Part shown: one piece after another, positions 55,231 through 64,000 of the stretch
Numbering within the stretch: position 1 is the first letter of the stretch
Layout: each line of letters begins with the position of its first letter
Source of the DNA: Hoskinsella mucinilytica
Lineage (GTDB): Bacteria > Bacillota_I > Bacilli_A > Erysipelotrichales > Erysipelotrichaceae
Length of the DNA stretch: 64,000 nucleotides
Reading direction: 5' to 3'
NCBI RefSeq assembly: GCF_045223415.1
Contig: NZ_JBEQZJ010000017.1
Coordinates: forward strand, 1 to 64,000
Program-made: the position numbers and the translations under genes
Notes under the pieces: model-generated
The model's database searches: none
Told to the model about the DNA's origin: nothing
What the model saw: only the letters and a program-made list of their open reading frames with translations

Positions 55231-55944
55231 CTATCGTTCTTTTTCCTTATGCTTTGATTTATATTCATTTTGATATTCTTTGATCGTCATATCTGGTGCA
55301 TCTATATAAACGATGTCTTTTTCTTCATCAATGTCACGGAACCCATCCACATCCAGTTGGATAGGTTTATTGGATAAGATAGTTCCCCAGTGATTGATCA
55401 TGATACCTTTTGCAAGCTGACACATGATGCCTTGACAATCATCATCATGTCTTACCTCATAGCGATACAATCCTTTAGGAACATGACTCATCGGTATTCT
55501 AGCCGGAGTGAATATAACAGGAATATCAAAAATTTTCATCAGCTCATAATAACTGTTATTCGGATCAGCATGGTACTTATCAAGGGCATCGGATGTCAAT
55601 GCTTCGTATTCCTCCTGTCGGTACTTGATATAAGCATCGTTTACCTCATATGCACTATGAAAGTTACGATAGTTATTTGCGAACTGTTGAGAAAACTCCT
55701 TACTGCCATATTGCAGTTTTTTATAGGCAAGGAAGATGTCTCTTAGTGTATCATCCTCGCTTACCACTTTCTGCAATTTGCCATAGTTTCTCCCAGAGTA
55801 TGCAAGAAACTCTACATTCTTGGCTGTTAATCTATCAAATGGGGCATCGACCATTTCTACGCAGGCTTTTCCAATGGTTTCCCACGAATCTGTAAAATCT
55901 ATCTGGACATGTTTATCCTGATAATGTATATCAGCTTTTAGCAT
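55231..55944 (-). CDS. LPD28-like accessory protein
   Basis: 237 residues. GLYRYEVRHDDDCQGIMCQLAKGIMINHWGTILSNKPI (C-terminal third) matches the LPD28 domain of large polyvalent mobile-element proteins, here as a free-standing protein. The role is unknown. It lies 11 bases before the giant helicase gene and its ATG overlaps the previous stop. Confidence 0.65.
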   Translation of the reverse strand: MLKADIHYQDKHVQIDFTDSWETIGKACVEMVDAPFDRLTAKNVEFLAYSGRNYGKLQKVVSEDDTLRDIFLAYKKLQYGSKEFSQQFANNYRNFHSAYEVNDAYIKYRQEEYEALTSDALDKYHADPNNSYYELMKIFDIPVIFTPARIPMSHVPKGLYRYEVRHDDDCQGIMCQLAKGIMINHWGTILSNKPIQLDVDGFRDIDEEKDIVYIDAPDMTIKEYQNEYKSKHKEKER

Positions 55945-56534
55945 TATCGTTCTTCTCCTTTCACTGAATCTTTCTCCTTTTCCTGAAGTTTAACCTTTGC
56001 CCACTGCGGTAAGCTTTCTTTCTTTATAACACCTATCAACTCATAGCGTTCAATGCGGCTACGCTTTCCGGTATAAATATTTTCTGCAAAGATTGCATTT
56101 CCTCTGCTTTTAGGGTTACAACCAAAACCACCTTCGGCAAGATATAGCTGATGTGTTGAATTTTGAAATTCAGGATAAAGAACATCTGGTTTCAATACGA
56201 CAAGTTTTCCAATTAAAGTAGGATAATCAAATATCGAATTGCAATCTTTTTCAGATATTAGTGATTCTTTCGGTTCTCGTTCTCTTATCTGCTGTAATTC
56301 TCTCATTAAAGTACCATAATAATATTCTGCAACTTGTAAATATTCTGAACTCTTTCCATCTAGAGTATAAATCGCTCTACCTATAGCAGCAAAAGTCATA
56401 TCAACAGTACCAGTTATATAATTTCCATCATGTCCCGGACCTGCCATATAATAATTCTTTCCTCCTATGGCATCTTCTTTCAAAACTTCGTAAGCTATCT
56501 CATCAAACACAACTATTTTTTTATCGCTCTCCAT
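55944..56534 (-). CDS. Hypothetical protein of the conjugation operon
   Basis: 196 residues from MESDKKIVVFDEIAYEV. The C-terminal half (TLIGKLVVLKPDVLYPEFQNSTHQLYLAEGGFGCNPKSRGNAIFA) resembles domains found in large polyvalent proteins, but I cannot name it. The chosen ATG overlaps the upstream gene by 14 bases, as with several pairs in this operon; the longer frame start lies deeper inside that gene. Confidence 0.55.
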   Translation of the reverse strand: MESDKKIVVFDEIAYEVLKEDAIGGKNYYMAGPGHDGNYITGTVDMTFAAIGRAIYTLDGKSSEYLQVAEYYYGTLMRELQQIREREPKESLISEKDCNSIFDYPTLIGKLVVLKPDVLYPEFQNSTHQLYLAEGGFGCNPKSRGNAIFAENIYTGKRSRIERYELIGVIKKESLPQWAKVKLQEKEKDSVKGEER

Positions 56535-57297
56535 GATGACGCTCCCTTGATTTGTTCCGTATTTTTTGACGATCAATTTGTTTCTCCATCATATCGTGAC
56601 TTCTCATCTTAAAATCTTTAAAAGCTCGTTTATAATCATCATAGTAATGTCCTTGGTCATATCCTCGTTTACGATTACGTGTGGTTTCCCATGTCACATA
56701 ACGCTGTGGCGCTCTTTTGTTAAATGCCAGCACAACCGCACTGTGGCCACAGGTTGCCTCAGCAATAATTTCATAATTTTGATTCTCTTCTTTATATAGA
56801 TTATGAATATTGGGTACATGATCTCTGACAGTTGAAAGCAATTCATGTGAAATGCCATTTTTTTGACAGTATGCCAAATACAACTGTAAGCCTTTTTCTG
56901 CATTGATTTCACCACGTAATTCATTGATACAAAACCAGTGCCCGGCATGATCCTCAAGTGGCATATATTTTATTTCAAAGCCATCTTCAAGATCTGCAAG
57001 GAGATAAGAATCCACATTATAATCCCAATCTGGCACAATACCGTATTCACCATTTCCTCGATTATCTAAATAGATCTCACAGATATGGGATGAATCCAGT
57101 TCATTGTGTGCCAATGCTTTTACTTGGACGATTCCATCCTCCTGTTGTTTATCAAGGATATAATCAACATACATGCTTTCTTCATCATTCGCCATCAAGT
57201 ACTCATATACATCGCTAAGATGATTTTCGGTTTTGAATCGTATATCATTCCAATGTTTTTCCATTCGATCTAATATATCTGACATATGCTCATCCAT
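56521..57297 (-). CDS. Hypothetical protein of the conjugation operon
   Basis: 258 residues, acidic front half and basic tail. The C-terminal part (EATCGHSAVVLAFNKRAPQRYVTWETTRN...GHYYDDYKRAFKDFKMR) looks like a domain seen in large polyvalent mobile-element proteins; no name can be given safely. A GAGGA site precedes the ATG. Confidence 0.55.
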   Translation of the reverse strand: MDEHMSDILDRMEKHWNDIRFKTENHLSDVYEYLMANDEESMYVDYILDKQQEDGIVQVKALAHNELDSSHICEIYLDNRGNGEYGIVPDWDYNVDSYLLADLEDGFEIKYMPLEDHAGHWFCINELRGEINAEKGLQLYLAYCQKNGISHELLSTVRDHVPNIHNLYKEENQNYEIIAEATCGHSAVVLAFNKRAPQRYVTWETTRNRKRGYDQGHYYDDYKRAFKDFKMRSHDMMEKQIDRQKIRNKSRERHHGER

Positions 57298-57457
57298 GAT
57301 TTTTTTCCTCCTTTGCTTGAAAAGAGGAAAGCGGTGTGCTTTCCTCTGAAATCGTAATAGAACAATTCTGAACTTTTCTCATTCTCTGCAATACCTTGAC
57401 TGCTGAAAACAAGGCAAAAAGCATGATAACTATAGCCAAACGATTATGACTCATCAT
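57290..57457 (-). CDS. Small single-helix membrane protein after the adhesin gene
   Basis: 55 residues from MMSHNRLAIVIMLFALFSAVKVL, one membrane helix and a polar tail. AAGGA lies about 8 bases before this ATG. Its first 14 bases overlap the end of the adhesin gene, which supports coupled translation. Function unknown. Confidence 0.55.
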   Translation of the reverse strand: MMSHNRLAIVIMLFALFSAVKVLQRMRKVQNCSITISEESTPLSSFQAKEEKNHG

Positions 57458-60400
57458 GCTTGTGTCCTTTTTTACGTTTGATACACATAAATATGATGAT
57501 TGCACCAATAGAAGCAGCAAACATCATTGCATATAATTCAATCTTTGTTTCGTCTCCAGTTTTTACAATAACAGGCTTATGCTTGTCTTTCATGGTGATC
57601 TTAACTCCATCTTTTGCAGTAAAGGTGATGCTTTCCGCTTTTTCATAACCTGATGGTGCGCTAAGTTCGGTCATGATATAGTCTTTACCTTCCACAAGGT
57701 AGTGGATGATATGGCTTTCTTCTGTGGATACCCATTGATCGATCAATTTTCCTGTTTCTTTTTCCGTGATTGTGATTGTTGCGCCTGGTAATTCTCTGTT
57801 ATTTGTGATATCCACTTTACTGAATACCATTTCGATAGGCTGATTTTTACATTCTATTTCTAACATATCACCATTTTCTTTGACTTCCACCTTATAGATG
57901 TGATCATTCAAAGCATATCCATCTATTTGCTGTGATTCTTGAATAAAATATGTTCCTAGCTCCAAATCATTGAAATAAGCGATAGAATCATCATCTGTCA
58001 TTGCAGTAGAGATGATTTCAGACATATCTTCTTTTGTAGAAAGATTGAATTGGATACCTTTCATTTCTTTCTTTACATCAAGTGTATCTGTTTTCTTGAC
58101 TTGAACAGAGCCACGGGCAAGTTTGTTTTCTACCTTACCATCCAAACCAATCTGAATGACATAGTGTGATACATCCTGACCATGATAAGCAACCTCGAAG
58201 TCAAATTCTTCCTCGATTAGAACGAATTGCTTATTTGTCGCAAGTTCTTTTATGAAATATGATCCATTTGGTAAATCAGGAACATCAACCAGATGCCCAT
58301 CTGAATCAATTCCTGTAGTGGAAATCATACTTCCGTTTTCGATAGCCACATGTCCCATATAGTCATAAACATCCTCACGGGCATAAATACCAAAGACAAC
58401 ATCTTTGTAGGCATCTTCGTTTTTAAATATTTCCTGTTTTTCCAACAGCTTTGTCATATCAATATCGAAAGTAGGACGTTTGTTTTCAAGTGTAGATGTG
58501 ACAATCTGTAACTCTGTAGACTGGCTATCCTCAATACTGAAATAATGTTTATTGGTATCTGTAACATAACCATGCGGTGTTGTACTTTCAGAATAGTAAT
58601 AACGACCAACAGGCAATTTCTTGCTTGTAACTGCATCCCAGTCACTCTCAAGGACTTCTATTTTCTCATCTGCTTTGTAATAAACATTGTTACCGATCTT
58701 AATATCCTCTGCTGCATAGATTGATATTTCCGTATTGAGTAAATTAGACTTGTTCCAAACAGGGGAATATGTCGTTCCAAATTCATTCTGACCTGTAATA
58801 ACTTGATCAAATATCTGACCTGTTTTATTCCATTTCAATGTCCCCATGACAAGTTCATCTTTCATTATAACTTTTTGTACTTCACCAGTATCAGACACTT
58901 TAAATTCGATATCGTTAGCAAGAGCAAAGCCATATGGTGAACTTTCTTCATGCAGAATATAGGTCTTGTTAATTTCCAAACCTTTGATCAAGTGTGGCTT
59001 AATTGTTCCATCGTCATTTTTACCATCTTGTCCAGATATCCAAGTATCAAAGATTTCTCCTTGCTGACCTTTAGGATAAACACTTAATATAGCCCCTTCA
59101 ATCTCTGAGGAGTCTGTAGTGTCCTGTTTAGATACTTCAAACTTTGTCATTTCGTTAAAGACTTCTTGGTGATATTCAATTACCGGAATATCTTGACCTT
59201 GGTATGTTCCATCAACTTTCAATACTGCTTTATTCGTAGCATAACCGATACTTGGTTTGATTTCCTTGATTTCATAGTGAGAAAGTGGATAGTCTGCTTC
59301 AAATTGTACATGACCATCTGTATCCGATACTGCTGTTTCAATTAGAGTACCTTTTTCTACTAAAATATTTCCATTGACAGACTTTATATCCTCAGTTGCG
59401 TACACACCAAAAGTTGAACCGGCAAGAGGAAAATGTGTTTCAGCGTCTTTCTTAACAACACTCATGTCAAGTTTTTGGCGATCGTTGTAGTAGGTAACAC
59501 TATCAAATACAAGTTCTGTATTCTGATCCTCATATTCTAATTCAGCTTCCTGTATTTCATGCGATATAGTAAAGCCATCAGGTGCCTTGATTTCTTCAAT
59601 TTCTAGTTTTGATAGAGGGAGTTTCTTTGATTCTGCAATACCATCTTTTCCTGTCGTAATTATATCTAAAACAGTTCCAGCCTTATACATGACGCTTCCA
59701 TCCGCTGGATCAATAACATCTTCTCTTGCACGTACTTCATAAACTGCACCCACAATGCCTTGGTTTGCATAAGCGAACACAAGATTTCCATCATCATCTT
59801 TTGACACGGAAGTTAGGACTTCTCCTTCTTTTTTGACAGATAATTGTCCCTTAACTTCTTTATTCATCATTTCGATTTCAACCACCGGCTCTCCATCTTC
59901 ATCGCTTCCAGATACATTGGATGATGTGATCTCAAAGATTTTTGATTCTTTGGCAAGCACAAAATAATCAGGCGCTGTGATTTCTGTTAATTTATATTTT
60001 GAAGCTGGTAGAGGAACAGGCAGTTTTACTTTCCCTTTATCATAATCTTTGTTTTCTTCGTAGTTCTTATCAGAAGCAAAGAAATTCATGAAATTGCTAC
60101 CGACGCTGATACGGTTATCTGCATTCGTTGTAAATTCGCTGTACCATGTTGAACCGACTTTCATTGAGATATAACCATCTTCATCTGAGCGAATTGTTTT
60201 CTTCTTGTAGTCTTTAACTGGCTTTTCATTGTTATCAAGCATCTGCACCTTGAATGTTGCATAATTTAAAGATACGTTTTTGCCAGTATCTGCATCCTTT
60301 TTTACAACTTGTGCATAACTGTTAAATGGACGATTGTTGATATAGTAATGTACGTTCCCATCACTGGATGAACCAATGTGGTTGCCTTTTTCATCCTCAC

Positions 60401-62597
60401 CATATACATACGTTTGTCCGTCCGTCGTTTCGGAAACATAAAAATAAAATGGTTCGGCAAGTAATTCTGTTTCCTGACCATTCGTTCCTTTAGAAGTCTG
60501 TTGGACAACGTAAGCACCATAAGCAAGCTTTGGAGAGAAAGCTGTTCCTGTATCATCTGTTTTCAGCACAGCATATTCCTTTTTCGTGCCATTCTGTTTA
60601 GCTAATTCTAACGCTTTATTGATATTACCATTAGCTTGATCATAATATTTTTTTGCTACTGCTTTAAATTCAGCGTTGATTTCTGGTTTCACTGTTTCTG
60701 AATTTTCGCCATCAGTAATGAATTTTGCTAATTCAAATTGACCAATACGCACTTTATCAGAAATTTGTGTTTTAATTGCAAAATGATAAGGTTCTCCTTC
60801 CTGCTTCATCATATCCTGCGTAACTGGGTAATACAGGTCTGATTTTTCATATCCTGCAGGTGATTTGATTTCTTTCCAGTAGTACCAGCAATCCTTATCA
60901 GCATCACCAAAATATAGTCCCTTGTTACCTGTCTTATCTACAAAAGCATTTGTATCAGCATAGCCATTTTCATTTGTAGTGACTTCAAGTACTTTATCTC
61001 CTTTATGATACAGAATCTCTGTGTGATTTTCCGGATTATAAATATCAGCAGAAGCATACAGTCCAAAAGTCGCACCACTCAATACCGCATCTCCTTGTGT
61101 TTTCTTACTTCCGGTATCAGAAACAACATTCAGTTTTCCACCTTTGGAAAGATACTCATCAAACTGTTCCTTTGTCATGCCAGTCATTCCTTGGTGGATA
61201 TCCTCATCATATTTATCTAATTGAATCGATAATGTATAACGCTGGTTATCTTTGTTAAGTTCTACCGTTCCACTACCTATTAGTTCTTTTGATACAGTTG
61301 TATCAGGATCAAGATAATAGTATTTACCACTTGAAATCTCCACTGCTTTATACGTATGTTTTGTATTTTGATAAGCACTAATCTGATTTTCTAAGTCCTG
61401 CAAAGCTTTTTTATCTGCTACAGCTTGTGCTTCTTTTTCAGATGGATACCATCCTTTAGAGGTACTATACTGTTGCATTGCAGAGTTTAAATCATTCCAG
61501 TTAGTTACATACGTTTCGCTATATGTCGAAGAAGAAAATTCCTGTTCAACATGTGAAGGCATGGAAACTTTTCCTTTATCATCGGTCTTTGCTTTTCCAA
61601 GAGATGTTTCATCACGAAAAAACTCGAATTCAATATCCTTGATTCCCCGTTTTGAATCTTTATCTATTTTATTCAACTTTAATTCTACATCAATTTTCCC
61701 AATAGCTGATTTTCTTGCGGAAACATCGGCTGTTTTAGGTTGAACAGCAACTTTATATGATACTCTCATACTTTTTGGATCTTTTAATCCAAATACAGCT
61801 AATGTCTGATTCAATGGTTGATAATAAGCAATCTCAGTATTTGTAGCGTCATTTTTCAAATAATATGCATCAAATACAATATTACCAGTTTCAGAGGCAT
61901 CTTTATCTGCCCATATAGTTAATTGATTACCACTTCTTTCAATCTGGATACCCTTTGGAACTGCATTGGTTAGATATGCAGAAAATGTTTTAGAAGTATC
62001 CGTCAACGTAATGGCATACTCTTTACCATAGCCTTGTAATTCTATTGTTTTATTTCTGAATGAAACATCTGAATAAATAACATTTAATCTGCTATTTATG
62101 ATATTCATCTTTGCTTGTATAGCGGATGGAATCTGAGAAAAACCGTTTGGTTTACTTACTTGCCATATCATAAGCTGAGTAGCGGCAAGCATTTCCGTAG
62201 ATTTATCTCCTTGAAAACCATATCCAAGACTGGAAATATACCCCATTCTATCTATTTGACTATCAGTAAAGCCTGCCTGTTTAAATCCGGAACGTCCATA
62301 AATTTTTTCATGAGCATAATTTATATTATTTGAAATCTGAACATCTGGTTCCACACAATAAGCTTTTTGATCATCAATATAAAAGTCAGATATTTCATAA
62401 TCTCCCGGGCCCATAGATGTTCCCGAAAATTTATCCTGTATATTGAAATTACGATATGCGGAATATCCTGTATCTTTCCATGTGGCAGTATATTTGCTTG
62501 CCGCCATTATTGGAGTCGTTGAAATTAATGCGAACATAGTATAAAAGCCTGCTAGTGCAGACTTCATGAGTTTATTTAATATTGTATTTCGTTTCAT
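57444..62597 (-). CDS. Giant Cna-B-repeat surface adhesin with thioester domain
   Basis: 1717 residues. A signal peptide ends near TTPIMAA. A thioester domain follows, with Cys in KAYCVEPDV (about 80) and Gln in ATQLMIWQ, a pair that forms a covalent host- or cell-binding bond. Then come about ten SpaA/Cna-B-type repeats (KDADTGKNVSLNYATFKVQ, KKDAETHFPLAGSTFGVYA and so on). The end has a sorting-like signal: VKTGDE, a membrane helix and KRKKGHK; it is not classical LPxTG. Wall attachment during mating is inferred. Confidence 0.88.
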   Translation of the reverse strand: MKRNTILNKLMKSALAGFYTMFALISTTPIMAASKYTATWKDTGYSAYRNFNIQDKFSGTSMGPGDYEISDFYIDDQKAYCVEPDVQISNNINYAHEKIYGRSGFKQAGFTDSQIDRMGYISSLGYGFQGDKSTEMLAATQLMIWQVSKPNGFSQIPSAIQAKMNIINSRLNVIYSDVSFRNKTIELQGYGKEYAITLTDTSKTFSAYLTNAVPKGIQIERSGNQLTIWADKDASETGNIVFDAYYLKNDATNTEIAYYQPLNQTLAVFGLKDPKSMRVSYKVAVQPKTADVSARKSAIGKIDVELKLNKIDKDSKRGIKDIEFEFFRDETSLGKAKTDDKGKVSMPSHVEQEFSSSTYSETYVTNWNDLNSAMQQYSTSKGWYPSEKEAQAVADKKALQDLENQISAYQNTKHTYKAVEISSGKYYYLDPDTTVSKELIGSGTVELNKDNQRYTLSIQLDKYDEDIHQGMTGMTKEQFDEYLSKGGKLNVVSDTGSKKTQGDAVLSGATFGLYASADIYNPENHTEILYHKGDKVLEVTTNENGYADTNAFVDKTGNKGLYFGDADKDCWYYWKEIKSPAGYEKSDLYYPVTQDMMKQEGEPYHFAIKTQISDKVRIGQFELAKFITDGENSETVKPEINAEFKAVAKKYYDQANGNINKALELAKQNGTKKEYAVLKTDDTGTAFSPKLAYGAYVVQQTSKGTNGQETELLAEPFYFYVSETTDGQTYVYGEDEKGNHIGSSSDGNVHYYINNRPFNSYAQVVKKDADTGKNVSLNYATFKVQMLDNNEKPVKDYKKKTIRSDEDGYISMKVGSTWYSEFTTNADNRISVGSNFMNFFASDKNYEENKDYDKGKVKLPVPLPASKYKLTEITAPDYFVLAKESKIFEITSSNVSGSDEDGEPVVEIEMMNKEVKGQLSVKKEGEVLTSVSKDDDGNLVFAYANQGIVGAVYEVRAREDVIDPADGSVMYKAGTVLDIITTGKDGIAESKKLPLSKLEIEEIKAPDGFTISHEIQEAELEYEDQNTELVFDSVTYYNDRQKLDMSVVKKDAETHFPLAGSTFGVYATEDIKSVNGNILVEKGTLIETAVSDTDGHVQFEADYPLSHYEIKEIKPSIGYATNKAVLKVDGTYQGQDIPVIEYHQEVFNEMTKFEVSKQDTTDSSEIEGAILSVYPKGQQGEIFDTWISGQDGKNDDGTIKPHLIKGLEINKTYILHEESSPYGFALANDIEFKVSDTGEVQKVIMKDELVMGTLKWNKTGQIFDQVITGQNEFGTTYSPVWNKSNLLNTEISIYAAEDIKIGNNVYYKADEKIEVLESDWDAVTSKKLPVGRYYYSESTTPHGYVTDTNKHYFSIEDSQSTELQIVTSTLENKRPTFDIDMTKLLEKQEIFKNEDAYKDVVFGIYAREDVYDYMGHVAIENGSMISTTGIDSDGHLVDVPDLPNGSYFIKELATNKQFVLIEEEFDFEVAYHGQDVSHYVIQIGLDGKVENKLARGSVQVKKTDTLDVKKEMKGIQFNLSTKEDMSEIISTAMTDDDSIAYFNDLELGTYFIQESQQIDGYALNDHIYKVEVKENGDMLEIECKNQPIEMVFSKVDITNNRELPGATITITEKETGKLIDQWVSTEESHIIHYLVEGKDYIMTELSAPSGYEKAESITFTAKDGVKITMKDKHKPVIVKTGDETKIELYAMMFAASIGAIIIFMCIKRKKGHKHDES

Positions 62598-62648
62598 TGT
62601 TATTCTCCTTTCAAAAAATAGAAAAAGAGATCTTCATGACCTCTTAAA

Positions 62649-63266
62649 TTAACCGTAAATCCGAATAATGTAAAAGTATCTGGTTCCACATTCGGTTTCG
62701 CCGTATTCTGTTTTATATTGCGTAAATGTTCCATCACCATGTAACTGATTCTCAGTCATTTCAGCTTGTACTTGAGCATCTATTTCAGCTTCTCTCTCTA
62801 TTGAAAAAGCACCGTTTGGAATCGTATCATTACAAGTAGGTGATGATGGCTTAGGTTCTGCAGGTTTACTTGGCTGCGATGGTTCTTGTTGTGTTGGTTT
62901 CTGAGGTTGCGATGGTTTAGCAACTTCCGTAGCTGAACCACTTGGTGATTGATCTGTTTTCTGTTTACTGCTTTCAACAGTCTTTTCATTACTGTATGAC
63001 TTTTTTTCTGTCGATTGTTCATTAACAGCAGTTTTATTTTCAGTATCTAGAGTCTGATTATTTTTTACTTCAGATTTATCTTCATCATCGCTTTTTCCTT
63101 TTTTATCATCAGATTTATCTTTATCAGATTTTTCCTCTTTTTTTTGTTCAAGCGTTTCTTTCAACAAAGAACCGTTCTTTCCGCTTATTCCATCATTATC
63201 CTTATTTTGACTGCATCCTGTAATAACTAATAAAACAAGAAGTGTTGATAATATTTTCTTTCCCAT
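62649..63266 (-). CDS. Low-complexity lipoprotein
   Basis: 205 residues. A lipobox LLVITGC follows a short signal peptide. A long Lys/Ser/Glu- then Pro/Gln-rich spacer leads to a small folded C-terminus (TFTQYKTEYGETECGTRYFYIIRIYG). GGGAGG lies 7 bases before the ATG. It sits just upstream of the adhesin gene and may act with it at the surface, for example in entry exclusion or attachment. Confidence 0.7.
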   Translation of the reverse strand: MGKKILSTLLVLLVITGCSQNKDNDGISGKNGSLLKETLEQKKEEKSDKDKSDDKKGKSDDEDKSEVKNNQTLDTENKTAVNEQSTEKKSYSNEKTVESSKQKTDQSPSGSATEVAKPSQPQKPTQQEPSQPSKPAEPKPSSPTCNDTIPNGAFSIEREAEIDAQVQAEMTENQLHGDGTFTQYKTEYGETECGTRYFYIIRIYG

Positions 63267-63385
63267 AAGATTGCCTCCCTTATCTTCACCTTTACTATAA
63301 ATCATTAAATACTTAATATCTAGTATTCGATTAGAATATTTCCATTAAGAATATCTTTTAATAGTGATTTTTCTCGGAAGGCTGA

Positions 63386-63444
63386 AAGGGGGTTGTAGGG
63401 GGAAAACACAGTCACGTTTTGGTGCAAAAAAAAGCAACCCCCTT
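63386..63444. repeat. Inverted repeat between parB and the lipoprotein gene
   Basis: AAGGGGGTTG (63386-63395) and its exact complement (63435-63444) enclose 39 bases. It lies downstream of parB and upstream of the lipoprotein gene, so it may be a terminator or partition site; no clear T-run. Confidence 0.45.
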
Positions 63445-63512
63445 GCTGTTGCTACTCCTTGCTCGTTTCTGTATTTTTCATTCAGTCACATGTATGACTG
63501 TATCAATCGCAG

Positions 63513-64000
63513 TTATCGTTCATGCTTCTTTTCCATCTTCTTTGACCATTGCTGAAGTAATTTTAATACCGTTTCCTGTTTCTGGCGTGGTGTATAAGAT
63601 TTTGGAAAATATTGATTGATTTCATCCATTTTAAATGTCAGTTTTTCCTTTTGATTAGCTTTTTCTTCCGTCATAATAGAGTAAATGACATTATCATCAA
63701 GTCTATTTTCCTGTGACAGCTTTTTCATTCGGATTGCTTGAGCATGAGATGGTGTTAAATCCAGATCATCAATATGCTTAATAATACATTGCTGATGTTC
63801 CTCGGAAAGATAAGATAGTTCTACTGCTGGATTTAATCCTATCTTTTTTCCATTTTCACGTATACCATCAACCATATCTCTTAGTGGTTTAATTAAGAAG
63901 GTTAAGCGGATATAGCGTTTAACTTGATTATGACTTTCTCCAGTTTCATCAGCCAATATTTCAACAGATTTTTTTCCTTTTAACTTGTGCCCAACTTGGA
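63513..64000 (-). CDS. parB: ParB-family partition protein (partial, 5' end outside window)
   Basis: The frame stays open to the window edge. GKKSVEILADETGESHNQVKRYIRLTFLIKPL is the ParB HTH region typical of Tn1549-like ICEs, followed by VDGIRENGKKIGLNPAVELSYLSEEHQ and a C-terminal helical part. It helps keep the excised circle or regulates element genes. The N-terminal nuclease-like/CTPase half lies beyond the window. Confidence 0.88.
   Translation of the reverse strand, partial: QVGHKLKGKKSVEILADETGESHNQVKRYIRLTFLIKPLRDMVDGIRENGKKIGLNPAVELSYLSEEHQQCIIKHIDDLDLTPSHAQAIRMKKLSQENRLDDNVIYSIMTEEKANQKEKLTFKMDEINQYFPKSYTPRQKQETVLKLLQQWSKKMEKKHER

Noticed and set aside
55281..56500. Plus-strand frames near 55.4-55.9 kb as genes
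   Set aside because: Antisense to LPD28-like and neighbouring genes, with no supporting signals.
1..64000. CRISPR array
   Set aside because: No regularly spaced repeats of 23-37 bases and no cas genes were seen.

Overview
The window is low-GC Bacillota DNA, most likely from a gut anaerobe; Erysipelotrichia is my best guess, from gene content and codon style rather than from any marker gene. Bases 1 to about 9.9 kb look like ordinary chromosome. The rest is the integrase-proximal part of a large integrative conjugative element (ICE) of the Tn1549/CTn type. It runs off the right edge inside a parB gene, so the far end is not seen.

Chromosomal part (1-9.9 kb, all minus strand): a cysK-metY sulfide-assimilation operon with a strong promoter and a palindrome at its start, a short-chain dehydrogenase, an Rrf2/CymR-type regulator, pflA, pflB, a diguanylate cyclase with PAS-like sensing region, and a hotdog thioesterase. 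A ZTP (pfl-motif) riboswitch with its own promoter and terminator precedes pflB.

Left junction (9.9-10.3 kb): the 5' half of a tRNA-Arg(CCU) that stops being a tRNA right after the anticodon loop, then a complete tRNA-Arg(CCU), then repeats that could be integrase arm sites. One reading is that the ICE entered through the anticodon loop of the resident tRNA and brought a replacement tRNA.

Recombination/regulation module (10.3-15.7 kb): tyrosine integrase, a second integrase-like protein lacking catalytic residues, an excisionase-like HTH protein, a MazF/PemK toxin, a 400-base GC-rich gene-free segment that looks like a structured RNA, two small sigma-like regulators and a small serine-recombinase-like protein.

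Cargo (15.9-28.1 kb, very AT-rich): a complete agr-type quorum-sensing locus (agrB, an unannotated agrD, agrC, agrA) with matching paired direct repeats at agrD and at a divergently transcribed membrane-protein gene; then two paralogous proteins with peptidoglycan-binding-like repeats and a DUF1906 glycoside-hydrolase-like domain but unrelated C-termini, a YcxB-like protein, a membrane-anchored probable beta-propeller protein (with a decayed copy), an exported C39-like cysteine peptidase and a broken XRE regulator.

Conjugation module (28.2-63.3 kb): lysozyme/CHAP cell-wall hydrolase, VirB4, PrgI, VirB6/TrbL-like and VirB2-like proteins, VirD4 coupling protein, ArdC-like and PcfB proteins, a DUF3800 protein followed by a compact free-standing structured RNA, MOBP relaxase, MobC and a candidate oriT, a Toprim protein, and a giant methyltransferase/SNF2 helicase gene. 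That giant gene is split by a group II intron whose removal restores an exact 2683-residue reading frame, and it carries a TnpV gene in another frame of the same strand. A thioester/Cna-B surface adhesin, a lipoprotein and partial ParB close the window.
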